Shown one piece after another: positions 29,098-37,000 of a stretch of 64,000 nucleotides of DNA. The stretch lies in NCBI RefSeq assembly GCF_000974485.1, contig NZ_BBOM01000014.1, positions 124,001-188,000 on the forward strand, given 5' to 3'. This DNA comes from Streptomyces sp. NBRC 109706 (GTDB lineage Bacteria; Actinomycetota; Actinomycetes; Streptomycetales; Streptomycetaceae). The notes beneath the pieces were generated by a model. It had not been told where the DNA came from and did not search any database. It was given only the letters and a program-made list of their open reading frames with translations. The translations under genes were made by a program, and so were the position numbers. The first letter of the stretch is position 1. Every line of letters begins with the position of its first letter.

Positions 29098-30701
29098 GAA
29101 CGGACCCGCCACTCCTCCACGTTCCACCAGGGGCCGTGCCCCAGGCCGTGGTCGTGCGGCTCGACCTGGGTGGTGACGCCGTCCCAGGCGTCGGCCATCA
29201 CATAGACGTGGTCGATATGGGTGAGGAAGGTGTAGCCCGGGTCCTCGGCCAGCTCCCGCTGCACCGCCTCGTAGGCGGCCTCGCGCTCGGCCTGGTCGCC
29301 GCTGCGCCGGCCGATGTCCAGCTGCTCGTCCACGGCGGTGTTCCGGTAGTGGGCCATGTTGTTGTAGCCGTTGCCGGCCAGCTCGGAGTAGAGCAGGGTG
29401 TAGAGCTGGAAGTCCGGGTCGGCCGGGTCGCCGCCGCCGGAGAGCACGGCGTCCTCGGCGAGTTGGCCCTCGATGATCTCCCAGGAGCCGGACTCCACGG
29501 TGATGTCGATGCCGATGTCCTTGGCGTCCGAGGCATAGGCCAGGGCGTGCTCCTGGCGCAGCCGGTCGCCGGCCGGGTACCAGAGGGTGAACGCGGCGCG
29601 CTCGCCGTCCCGCACCCTGGTGTCGCCGTCCAGCTGCCAGCCCGCCTCGTCCAGGATGCGCCCGGCCTCCTCGGGGTCGAACTCCCGCTCGGTGCCCTCG
29701 GCGAACCAGGGGCTGGCCGTGGGGATCGCGTTGTAGGCGGGGTGCCCGGCGCCCAACAGGATGCTGTCCACCATCAGTTCACGGTTGACGGCCAGATCGA
29801 GGGCCTGGCGGATCGCCCGGTCGCCGGTGACCGGGTTGTCCGAGGGGAGGGTGACCGCGCGGAAGTCGGCGCTCTCCGCGTTGACGGATGTCATGCCGTC
29901 CTCGTCGGCGAAGCCCTCGGCGAGGTTGGGCGGCAGCACGGCCGCGTCCAGATCGCCGGAGCGCAGCCGGGTGGCGCGCACGTCGTCGTCCGGGATGACG
30001 GCCATCGTGACCCGCTTGACCTCGGGTTCGCCCCCCCAGTAGTCCGGGTTGGCGGTGAGCGAGATGCGCTCGCCGGGGGACCAGTCGGTGAGCAGATAGG
30101 GCCCGGTGCCGACCGGTTCGGTGTTGTAGGCGCCGGTGTTCACGTCCTGGTCGCCGGCGGCGGCCGCCGAGGCGATGGGGAGCACGGTGCGCTCGGCGAA
30201 CGGGGCGTACGGGTACTCCAGGGTGAACTCCACCCCGAAGTCGCCGTCCGCCACCACGCTCTCGATCGCGTCCAGCTCGCCCTTGGCGGCGTTGTTGGTG
30301 CCCTCGTCGAGGATGGTCTCGTAGGTGAAGACCACGTCGGCGGCGGTGAACGGCTCGCCGTCGCTGAAGGTCACTCCCTCCCGCAGCGTGTAGCGGTAGG
30401 TGAGGCCGTCCTCGCTGACCTCGGGCAGTTCGGTGGCCAGCGCCGGTTCGAGGCCGAGCTGGTCGTCGTGGCGCAACAGGCCGTCGAAGATCTTGGAGTT
30501 GCCGTCCTTGCCGTAGCCGAGGAGCGGGCTGAGCGTCTCGGGCTCGTTGGCTATGCCGATCACCACGCTGTCCCGGCCACCGCCCCCGCCGTCGCCCTCG
30601 TCCCCGTCGTCGTCGCTGGGCGCCGAGCACCCGGCGGTGGCCACCAGGGCCGCCACCGCCGTTGCCACGGCGCCCCCGCCGTACCGCCTGCGGACCGTCA
30701 T
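29094..30701 (-). CDS. nikA: Lipoprotein substrate-binding protein, likely nickel (NikA-like)
   Basis: A 535-residue SBP_bac_5 (family 5) binding protein. Arg-rich signal peptide with Cys at about 25 in VATAGCSAP for lipid anchoring, then an acidic linker and the domain start VVIGIANEPETLSPLLGYG; GTGPYLLTDWSPGERI is typical of the family. The ATG at 30701 is preferred over the GTG at 30704. First gene of an operon in which all five genes overlap. A Nur-like box lies 32-59 bp upstream. Without that box, a peptide transporter would be an equal alternative. Confidence 0.82.
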   Translation of the reverse strand: MTVRRRYGGGAVATAVAALVATAGCSAPSDDDGDEGDGGGGGRDSVVIGIANEPETLSPLLGYGKDGNSKIFDGLLRHDDQLGLEPALATELPEVSEDGLTYRYTLREGVTFSDGEPFTAADVVFTYETILDEGTNNAAKGELDAIESVVADGDFGVEFTLEYPYAPFAERTVLPIASAAAAGDQDVNTGAYNTEPVGTGPYLLTDWSPGERISLTANPDYWGGEPEVKRVTMAVIPDDDVRATRLRSGDLDAAVLPPNLAEGFADEDGMTSVNAESADFRAVTLPSDNPVTGDRAIRQALDLAVNRELMVDSILLGAGHPAYNAIPTASPWFAEGTEREFDPEEAGRILDEAGWQLDGDTRVRDGERAAFTLWYPAGDRLRQEHALAYASDAKDIGIDITVESGSWEIIEGQLAEDAVLSGGGDPADPDFQLYTLLYSELAGNGYNNMAHYRNTAVDEQLDIGRRSGDQAEREAAYEAVQRELAEDPGYTFLTHIDHVYVMADAWDGVTTQVEPHDHGLGHGPWWNVEEWRVRS

Positions 30702-30732
30702 CACTCACACCCCTGCTGATCGCCCTGTGTTG

Positions 30733-30760
30733 TTGCAAATACTTCGCAACTAGGGCGCAA
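30733..30760 (-). promoter_or_regulatory. Nur-like operator (three hexamers, 11-bp period)
   Basis: Read on the + strand: TTGCAA (30733), TCGCAA (30744) and GCGCAA (30755), each separated by exactly 5 bp. The reported Streptomyces Nur box is tTGCaa-N5-ttGCAA, so the first two copies form a near-consensus box and the third extends it. It lies in the short AT-rich promoter region of nikA, consistent with nickel repression. Confidence 0.7.
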
Positions 30761-30827
30761 TTAAAACAGGTGCTCGGGTGGAGTTGTCCAGAGGTGTCCG
30801 ATCGCTGGTCGGCGTGGACGAACGGGC

Positions 30828-31811
30828 TCAGCGCGCGCCGCCGAGCCCCCGTTCCGCCAGCCAGTCGAGACGGGCCAGCGACTGCGAGGCGCGACCGCCC
30901 CCGTGATCGCCGAACTCCCAGACGGTGATGTCCTTCTCCCCCGCGTAGCGGTTGTAGGCGGCATAGACCGTGGACGGCGGGCAGACCGGGTCCATCAGGC
31001 CCACGCTGAACAGCGCGGGCGCGCTCGCCAGCGGCGCGAAGTGTTGACCGTCGAAGTAGTTCAGCACGTCGAACACCCGGGCCGGCGCGACCCGTTGGTG
31101 GCTGCCCAGATAGGTCACCAACTCCTGGTAGGGCCCGGCGCCCGCGATATCGGCACCGCGCCGGTAGTGGCACAGGAACGGGACGTCCACCAGCGCGGCG
31201 GCCACCGCGTCCCCGGCGAGTCCGGCGGTCGCCAACGCGAGACCGCCGCCCTGGCTGCCGCCCTCCACGATCACCCGCTCGGGATCGACCGCCGGATGGG
31301 CGCGCGCCGCGTCCACCGCGCGCACGCAGTCCGTCATCAACCGCCGGTAGTAGTAGTCCTCCCGGCCGGCTATCCCCCGGGTCATGAACCCGCCGACCCA
31401 CTGGGCGCCCGTCCCCGGATCGGGATCGGGGGTGTCGTGGCCCTGACCACGGCTGTCGACCACCAGCTGGGCGTAGCCGGCGGCGGCCCACAGCAGCCGC
31501 TCCAGATAGAGGCCGCGTCCCCCGCTGTACCCCTGGAAGCCGACCACCGTCGGCAGCGGCCCCGACGCACCGCGCGGCAGCAGCAGCCATGCGGCCACCG
31601 GCTGCCCGCCCCAGCCGGGGAACCGCACGTCGAAGACGTCGACCGTGGCGAGCCGCACCGGGCTCACCGGCCGGTACTCGGCCTCCTGCCCGGCGCCGGC
31701 GGCCCGCGCCTCCTCCAGCGTCCCGGCCCAGAACTCGGCGAAGTCCGCCGGCGCGGCCACCCCCGAGTCATAGCGGCCCAGCTCCTCCAACGACAGATCG
31801 GTCAGCGCCAT
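30828..31811 (-). CDS. Acetyl xylan esterase / cephalosporin deacetylase (CE7)
   Basis: A 327-residue carbohydrate esterase family 7 protein. GFQGYSGGRG is the oxyanion region, GGSQGGG holds the serine nucleophile (about residue 181), MDPVCPPST the aspartate, and the histidine is in FGDHGGG near the C-terminus; RGQGHDT is the CE7 marker. It removes acetyl groups from xylo-oligosaccharides and is intracellular (no signal peptide). The ATG at 31811 gives MALTDLSLEELGRYDS. It suits the nearby xylose genes, though they are 20 kb away. Confidence 0.9.
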   Translation of the reverse strand: MALTDLSLEELGRYDSGVAAPADFAEFWAGTLEEARAAGAGQEAEYRPVSPVRLATVDVFDVRFPGWGGQPVAAWLLLPRGASGPLPTVVGFQGYSGGRGLYLERLLWAAAGYAQLVVDSRGQGHDTPDPDPGTGAQWVGGFMTRGIAGREDYYYRRLMTDCVRAVDAARAHPAVDPERVIVEGGSQGGGLALATAGLAGDAVAAALVDVPFLCHYRRGADIAGAGPYQELVTYLGSHQRVAPARVFDVLNYFDGQHFAPLASAPALFSVGLMDPVCPPSTVYAAYNRYAGEKDITVWEFGDHGGGRASQSLARLDWLAERGLGGAR

Positions 31812-31948
31812 GGCCAGCCCTTTCGTGCCCGCCGACCCACCCACGAGCCGGTGCCTGATCAACGCCGGAAAGCTACGTGGTGCGCTGTTCCCGGTCAACG
31901 GCTGTCCACGTCCGTGCCCGGGGGGAGACGCCGTGGTACCCACGGACC

Positions 31949-33385
31949 ATGGACCTCGTCGCCGATCCGGACGCCTGGCTCAGCCGGCTGGTGCTCCAGC
32001 GCGGGCTCGCCCTCGTCTATCTGCTGGCGTTTCTCTCCGCCCTGCGCGAGTTCCGGGTGCTGGCCGGCGAGGCCGGCCTCACCCCGGCGCCCGCGCTGCT
32101 GCGCCGGATCTCCTTCCGACAGGCGCCCAGCCTCTTCCACTGGCACTACTCGGACCGTCTGCTGGCCGGCGTCGCCCGGCTGGGCGCCGCGCTCTCCGCC
32201 GCGCTGGCCGCCGGCCTCGCCGACGCCGTGCCACTGCCCGCCGCCATGGCGCTGTGGGCCGTGCCCTGGCTGCTCTATCTGTCGATCGTCAACATCGGCC
32301 AGGACTGGTACGCCTTCGGCTGGGAGTCACTGCTGCTGGAGGCGGGCTTTCTGGCGGTCTTCCTCGGCAACGACGAGATCGCCCCGCCGACCGTCACCCT
32401 CTATCTGATCATCTGGCTGGTGGTCCGGGTCGAACTCGGCGCCGGGCTGATCAAATGGCGCGGCGACCCCTGCTGGCGGCGGCTGACCTGCCTCTTCCAC
32501 CACCACGAGACCCAGCCCATGCCGGGACCGCTCAGCTGGTACTTCCACCGACTGCCGGCGCCGCTGCACCGGCTGGAGGCCGCCGCCAACCACATCACCC
32601 AACTCCTGCTGCCCCTGGGCCTGTTCCTCCCCCAGCCGATCGCCAGCTGGATCGCCCTGACGGTGATCGTCACCCAGCTGTGGCTGATCGCCTCGGGGAA
32701 CTTCGCCTGGCTCAACTGGCTGACCGTGCTGCTCGCCCTGGCCGCCGTGGACGGCGCACTCGCCGCCCGCCACCTCCCCCTCCCCGCGCCACCCGCCGAC
32801 CAACCGGCGGCGCCCGGCTGGTTCACCGCGACCGTCCTCGCCGTGGCGGCGCTCTGCCTCGCCCTCAGCCACCGGCCGGTGCGCAACCTGCTCTCCCCCC
32901 GCCAGCGGATGAACGTCCGCCACAACCCGCTGCACCTGCTCAACAGTTACGGCGCCTTCGGCACCGTGACCCGGCTGCGGCACGAGATCGTGCTGGAGGG
33001 CACCGACGATCCGACGCCGGACGAGTCAACCGTCTGGCGGGCCTACGAGTTCCACGGCAAACCGGGCGACGTCCACCGCCTCCCCCGCCCCTTCGCGCCC
33101 TTCCATCTGCGCCTCGACTGGCTGATGTGGTTCGCCGCGCTCACCCCCCGCCACCCCCGCCCCTGGCTGCGGGCCCTGGTCAGCCGCCTCCTCCAGGGCG
33201 ACCGGGCCACCCTGCGCCTGCTCCGCCACAACCCCTTCCCCGACCGGCCCCCCACCTTCGTGCGCGCCCGGCTCTACCGGTACCGCTTCACAAACCGGGC
33301 CGAACGCCGCACCACCGGCGCCTGGTGGCACCGCACCCCCGCCGGCGACCACCTCCCGCCCCAGGGGCCACCACCAGCGGGGTGA
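31949..33385 (+). CDS. Lipase maturation factor (LMF) family membrane protein
   Basis: A 478-residue protein homologous to the vertebrate lipase maturation factors. It has several hydrophobic helices in residues about 15-310 and the family motifs GWESLLLEAGFLAVFLG, GLIKWRGDPCW and HHHETQPMPGPLSWYFHRLP, then the soluble C-terminal domain with YEFHGKPGDVHRLPRPFAPFHLRLDW. Bacterial members are uncharacterised to my knowledge. Start at ATG 31949; no strong ribosome site. It is the last gene before the tRNA-Pro integration site. Confidence 0.88.
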   Translation: MDLVADPDAWLSRLVLQRGLALVYLLAFLSALREFRVLAGEAGLTPAPALLRRISFRQAPSLFHWHYSDRLLAGVARLGAALSAALAAGLADAVPLPAAMALWAVPWLLYLSIVNIGQDWYAFGWESLLLEAGFLAVFLGNDEIAPPTVTLYLIIWLVVRVELGAGLIKWRGDPCWRRLTCLFHHHETQPMPGPLSWYFHRLPAPLHRLEAAANHITQLLLPLGLFLPQPIASWIALTVIVTQLWLIASGNFAWLNWLTVLLALAAVDGALAARHLPLPAPPADQPAAPGWFTATVLAVAALCLALSHRPVRNLLSPRQRMNVRHNPLHLLNSYGAFGTVTRLRHEIVLEGTDDPTPDESTVWRAYEFHGKPGDVHRLPRPFAPFHLRLDWLMWFAALTPRHPRPWLRALVSRLLQGDRATLRLLRHNPFPDRPPTFVRARLYRYRFTNRAERRTTGAWWHRTPAGDHLPPQGPPPAG

Positions 33386-33459
33386 GCGAGCACCCCGACG
33401 AATGCGGTATGGTTCTGCTGCGCGGTGATCGAGGGCAAAGCCCCAGATCAGACGGGCAC

Positions 33460-33543
<84 letters not shown>

Positions 33544-33547
<4 letters not shown>

Positions 33548-33589
33548 CGCTGAGCGGGAGGTTCTCCTCCCAGCTCAGCGGGCCTTTCT
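33544..33589 (+). terminator. Strong terminator after the tRNA
   Basis: An 18-bp stem (GGCCCGCTGAGCGGGAGG paired with CCTCCC, a bulged A, and GCTCAGCGGGCC) with a TTCT loop, followed by TTTCT. It terminates the tRNA transcript and may also stop the converging integrase transcript. Confidence 0.88.
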
Positions 33590-33606
33590 CCATTCTTGAT
33601 CATGGA

Positions 33607-34390
33607 TCACCGCACCACCCGCAGATGCCCCCGCGTTCCGGCCTTGGGGACCACCTGGGGACCAGCGGGGTCCGCGCCCGGACGACGCGCCGTCAGATGG
33701 CTGTTGAGCGCCTCCCCCGCCTGAAGAATCGAGTCGCTGCTCGGGTGCAGGTAGCGCTGCGTGGTGGCCAGCGACCGATGCCCGGCGATCTGCCGCGGGA
33801 CGTGCACCTTGCCCCCGGCGTCGGCCATCCACGTCAGCCCGGTGTGCCGCAGGTCATGCCGGCGCAGGTGCTCATACCCGAGCGCGACGACCACCTCGTC
33901 CCAGTGCGTGGCACCGCCGCTTGCCCTTGGTTCCCTTGTCTAGCAAACCGCCCGGTCCGGGGGTCGTCTGCCGACAGACGGTCCGGATCCGCCGTGAACG
34001 GTCGATGTCCAGGACCCGGACGCCGGAGACCTCACCGATGCGCGCTGCCCTGCAGGCGGCGAAGCGTAAGACGTCACCCCACCCCTGGTAGTGGTCGGCG
34101 GAGCGGGCGACGAGGGCCTTGGCCAACTCGTCCAGAGCGTCCCAGTCTTCCAGCGCCAGGGCGCGAGGATCGTCGAGTTCGTCTTCAGCCTGGCGGAACT
34201 CGCGCTGCCAGCCGGTCACCCGGGCTGGGTCGGCCTCGATCAGTCCGCCCCGATCGGAGAGGGAGGGGCGTTTCTTGGACTCCGGGTCCACCCACCTCAC
34301 TCGGGCGCGGTAGGGGCGTGGGCGATCGGGGCGGAACTCGATGTCGGCCGACAGAGATATGCCGAGGGGAACGATTCGCTTCGCGCTCAA
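33607..34390 (-). pseudogene. Tyrosine integrase, internally deleted and frameshifted
   Basis: The N-terminal piece starts at TTG 34390 (SAKRIVPLGISLSADIEFR) and keeps ARVTGWQREFRQAEDELDDP and the catalytic Arg in FAACRAARIGEVSG. Most of the core-binding domain, expected between RPSLS and ADPARVTGW, is gone. After TTPGPGGLLDKGTKGKRR the frame breaks near 33900 with further loss; the other frame then gives HDLRHTGLTWMADAG, QIAGHRSLATTQRYLHP (His-x2-Arg, His and the Tyr nucleophile) to a stop at 33607. At least two deletions make it inactive. It overlaps the xis remnant (TTGA). Confidence 0.88.
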
Positions 34391-34533
34391 TCGGCATTAC
34401 CCGGAACGATGCGGCGTGATTCCATCCAGGCATGTAGGTCAGAGGCGCTGTACCGCGTGATGCGGGGAGCCAGAACGACGAAGGGAGGACCCTGGGGAGG
34501 CGGGAAGTGCGACGGCCCGTCTGTGGTGCCCAT
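34387..34533 (-). pseudogene. Excisionase-like remnant (AlpA/MerR HTH, C-terminal half)
   Basis: A 48-codon frame ending TGPSHFPPP...GPPFVVLAPRITRYSASDLHAWMESRR. RYSASDLHAWMESRR matches the last helix of small AlpA-type excisionases; the HTH N-terminus is missing. Its stop overlaps the integrase TTG by 4 bp, the usual xis-int coupling. The truncation point near 34531 coincides with the start of an unrelated fragment on the other strand. Confidence 0.6.
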
Positions 34534-34624
34534 GCTCGCGGCATACCATCAACTACAGGCGGAAGCGCTGTCGCAGTCAGCCTCTGTCGCCGCGATCCAG
34601 CAGTTACGAAAGGGCACCCCGTGA
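34532..34624 (+). pseudogene. C-terminal stump of an HTH-DUF5753 regulator
   Basis: The 30 residues MLAAYHQLQAEALSQSASVAAIQQLRKGTP resemble the end of DUF5753 regulators (Leu-x2-x-Ala-Leu-Ser-x2-x-Ser). The TGA overlaps the GTG of the DUF397 gene, exactly how these pairs are usually joined. It contains a TTA codon. The rest of the regulator was lost, apparently at the junction with the xis remnant. Confidence 0.5.
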
Positions 34625-34830
34625 CGTCCGAAGCTCCTCGTTGGTTCAAGTCCTCCTACAGCAACAACGGTGGCGCCTGCGTGGAGGCCGCCGACAACTT
34701 CGCCGCGACGCGCGGCACCGTTCCGGTCCGTGACTCCAAGAGCCTCGATGGTCCGACGCTGAGCTTCACCACTGCCGCGTTCTCGTCGTTCGTAGCAAGC
34801 GTCAAGGCCGGGAAGATGGGCGCCGTCTAA
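34621..34830 (+). CDS. DUF397 protein (orphan)
   Basis: A 69-residue protein: RWFKSSYSNNGGACVEAADN near the start, VPVRDSKSLDGPTLSF in the middle and a final helix (FSSFVASVKAGKMG), all standard DUF397. The GTG at 34621 overlaps the stop of a truncated regulator. With its HTH partner destroyed it may be non-functional or may act on a regulator elsewhere. Confidence 0.85.
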   Translation: MTSEAPRWFKSSYSNNGGACVEAADNFAATRGTVPVRDSKSLDGPTLSFTTAAFSSFVASVKAGKMGAV

Positions 34831-35023
34831 GCACCTCACAGGCTGTGCGCGCGCTCAGGGTCGCCCCATCGCGCGATGCGGTGGGGCAACTGACTGGATC
34901 GAACACTGCAAAGGCCGAAATGGGACGCCTGCTTGCCGTTGGACCCAACGGGCTGGCGCCTGAACCGAGCGCCCGTTCCATTCCGAAAGGTTGTAGCCGG
35001 CTTTGACATGTGCTAGCGACGCT

Positions 35024-35217
35024 GCCCGGAGCCCGGAGCCCGGAGCCCGGAGCCCGGAGCCCGGAGCCCGGAGCCCGGAGCCCGGAGCCCGGAGCCCGGA
35101 GCCCGGAGCCCGGAGCCCGGAGCCCGGAGCCCGGAGCCCGGAGCCCGGAGCCCGGAGCCCGGAGCCCGGAGCCCGGAGCCCGGAGCCCGGAGCCCGGAGC
35201 CCGGAGCCCGGAGCCCG
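35024..35217 (+). repeat. Heptanucleotide tandem array (GCCCGGA, about 27.7 copies)
   Basis: The 7-bp unit GCCCGGA repeats without interruption or sequence change for 194 bp. As 7 is not a multiple of 3, any frame reads the same 7-residue period (PGARSPE), so the apparent ORFs are artefacts. It ends 45 bp before the GT-B protein start. A TTGACA hexamer lies at about 35003, just upstream. Perfect homogeneity implies recent expansion. Confidence 0.95.
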
Positions 35218-35262
35218 CTTATGCCCTTATCCGGCGCGCCTCGGTGGTAGTTCGGAGTGACG

Positions 35263-36987
35263 GTGGGGGGTAAAGCGGCTGGGCCACTCCGGGCGGTGGT
35301 CGGCGCGGAGGCGGCCCAGTGGAGAACGTTCCCGCAGGAGCGCACGATCGCGGTGGTCGCGCGGACGGTCACCTCGGTCGTCCGCATCCTGGAAACGTTG
35401 CCGACCGTGGTGCGTGGCGATCCTCGGATCGCGGTGGTCTTCGCCCACGATCCGACCTCCGCCTTCCACGACGGTGTCCGCAAGCTGCTGGAGGAGAACG
35501 ACTGTCGCGTACTGCCGGTCTCCCGGTTGGCGGAGATCCAGCCCGATCTGATCCTCTCGGCCAGCGAGAACGTGCCCGTCGAAGGCGCCTCCTGTCCCGT
35601 GCTGGTTCTCCCCCATGGCGTTGGCTTCCAGAAGTTCGTCCCCACACAACGGGGCCCCGGGGTCAGGGTTTCCGGTGTTGTGTCGGATCGGCTCCTGGAG
35701 GCGGGGCGGGCCTGGCTGGCCATCTCGCATCCGGACCAGCAGAGGCAGTTGGAGGAGATCCACCCCGCGACCAAGGGCCGGACGCTCCTCATCGGTGACC
35801 CCTGTTTCGACGACCTGAGGACGAGCCTTCATCAGGCGTCGGCCTTCCGTCGGAACCTGGGGGTCCCGGCCGGCAAGCGCCTGGTGGTCCTCAGCTCGAC
35901 GTGGGGCCCGGAGTCCTTGCTGGGTTCGGATCCTCGGCTGCCCAGCCGGCTGCTCGCGCGGCTGCCTTATGACGAGTATCGGGTGGCGGCCGTCCTGCAT
36001 CCCAATATCTGGGCGGCACATGGGAGTTGGCAGATACGGGCCCTGCTGGCACCGGCGTTGGACGCCGGTCTGCTGTTGATGCCGACCGTGCACGCCTGGC
36101 GAGCGGCACTGGTCGGGGCGGACGTGGTGATAGGCGACCACGGCTCCGTGACCCTGTACGGTGCCGCGTTGGGCAAGCCGACCTTGCTGGGTACGTTCGG
36201 CGCCACGGAGGTCGTCGCGGGCACCGCCGTGGACCGGCTCGGCGAGGTGGCGCCGCGACTCAGCACGAAGGCGGGCCTCGCCGAACAGGTCGATGAGGCC
36301 ATCCGCGAACAGGGGCCGGAACAGTACACGGAGGTGCGGCGGGCCGCCTTCGCCGACCCCGGCCAAGCGGTCTCCAGGTTGCGCACCGCGATCTACCGTC
36401 TCCTCGATCTCGCCGAACCAGGCTCGCCACTCCCCCGGCCGACCCTGCCGGTGGCCAAACCGCAGGCCACCACGGTCAGATCGTGGATCGTCACCACCTC
36501 GATGTCGACGGTGGAGGGCCGGCCCGAGGTGACCGTGTGGCGCCACCCGGCCGCGGTCTTCGACGAGTTGGCGGTCGCGGACGACCGGTACGTCGTCCAC
36601 CTCGCCTGCCTGGACAGCGAGCCCGACCAACGGATCGCCGAAAGCGCGAGCGTGGTCATCGGACAGGAGCCCGCGGCGGACGAGGCCGAGGCCCAGGCAT
36701 GGACCGCGCGCACCCTGGCCCTACTGCCCGGCAGCAGGGCCGCCGCCATTCAACTCGGCTGGACCGGCCGTCACTTCATCGGGCTGTGCGACGGCCGGAA
36801 CGTCGAGGTGACCGGCGAGTCGAAGGAGCTGGACACGGGCCTTGCCGCAGCGCTGGTCTACACCGTGCTGCGCTCCCAACCGCTGTTGCTCGACGGCCAG
36901 TTCCTGCTCCGGATCGGCCCCGACCACACTCACCGCCTGCGGCTGCACCTCACCCCACACAACCTGCCCCCGCCTCCCCTGCCGTGA
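35263..36987 (+). CDS. TagF/GT-B-like protein of unknown role
   Basis: A 574-residue protein. The first 380 residues have a GT-B-like fold resembling CDP-glycerol glycerophosphotransferases: CPVLVLPHGVGFQKFV, RLVVLSSTWGPES, VAAVLHPNIWAAHG and GADVVIGDHGSVTLYGAALG, in which the late DHGSV matches the family's DYSS-type nucleotide loop. The C-terminal 190 residues are not recognised. No signal or membrane segment is seen. GTG 35263 has GGAG 5 nt upstream. It converges on a STAND NTPase gene with only 13 bp between. Relatives are sometimes mislabelled translation initiation factor 2. Confidence 0.72.
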   Translation: MGGKAAGPLRAVVGAEAAQWRTFPQERTIAVVARTVTSVVRILETLPTVVRGDPRIAVVFAHDPTSAFHDGVRKLLEENDCRVLPVSRLAEIQPDLILSASENVPVEGASCPVLVLPHGVGFQKFVPTQRGPGVRVSGVVSDRLLEAGRAWLAISHPDQQRQLEEIHPATKGRTLLIGDPCFDDLRTSLHQASAFRRNLGVPAGKRLVVLSSTWGPESLLGSDPRLPSRLLARLPYDEYRVAAVLHPNIWAAHGSWQIRALLAPALDAGLLLMPTVHAWRAALVGADVVIGDHGSVTLYGAALGKPTLLGTFGATEVVAGTAVDRLGEVAPRLSTKAGLAEQVDEAIREQGPEQYTEVRRAAFADPGQAVSRLRTAIYRLLDLAEPGSPLPRPTLPVAKPQATTVRSWIVTTSMSTVEGRPEVTVWRHPAAVFDELAVADDRYVVHLACLDSEPDQRIAESASVVIGQEPAADEAEAQAWTARTLALLPGSRAAAIQLGWTGRHFIGLCDGRNVEVTGESKELDTGLAAALVYTVLRSQPLLLDGQFLLRIGPDHTHRLRLHLTPHNLPPPPLP

Positions 36988-37000
36988 GATCGGTCAGACG

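Noticed and set aside
35024-35217. CRISPR-like repetitive array
   Set aside because: The units are 7 bp with no spacers and no cas genes are present.
35003-35273. ORFs encoding PGARSPE repeats
   Set aside because: They are translations of the heptanucleotide array in different frames; the same period appears in every frame.
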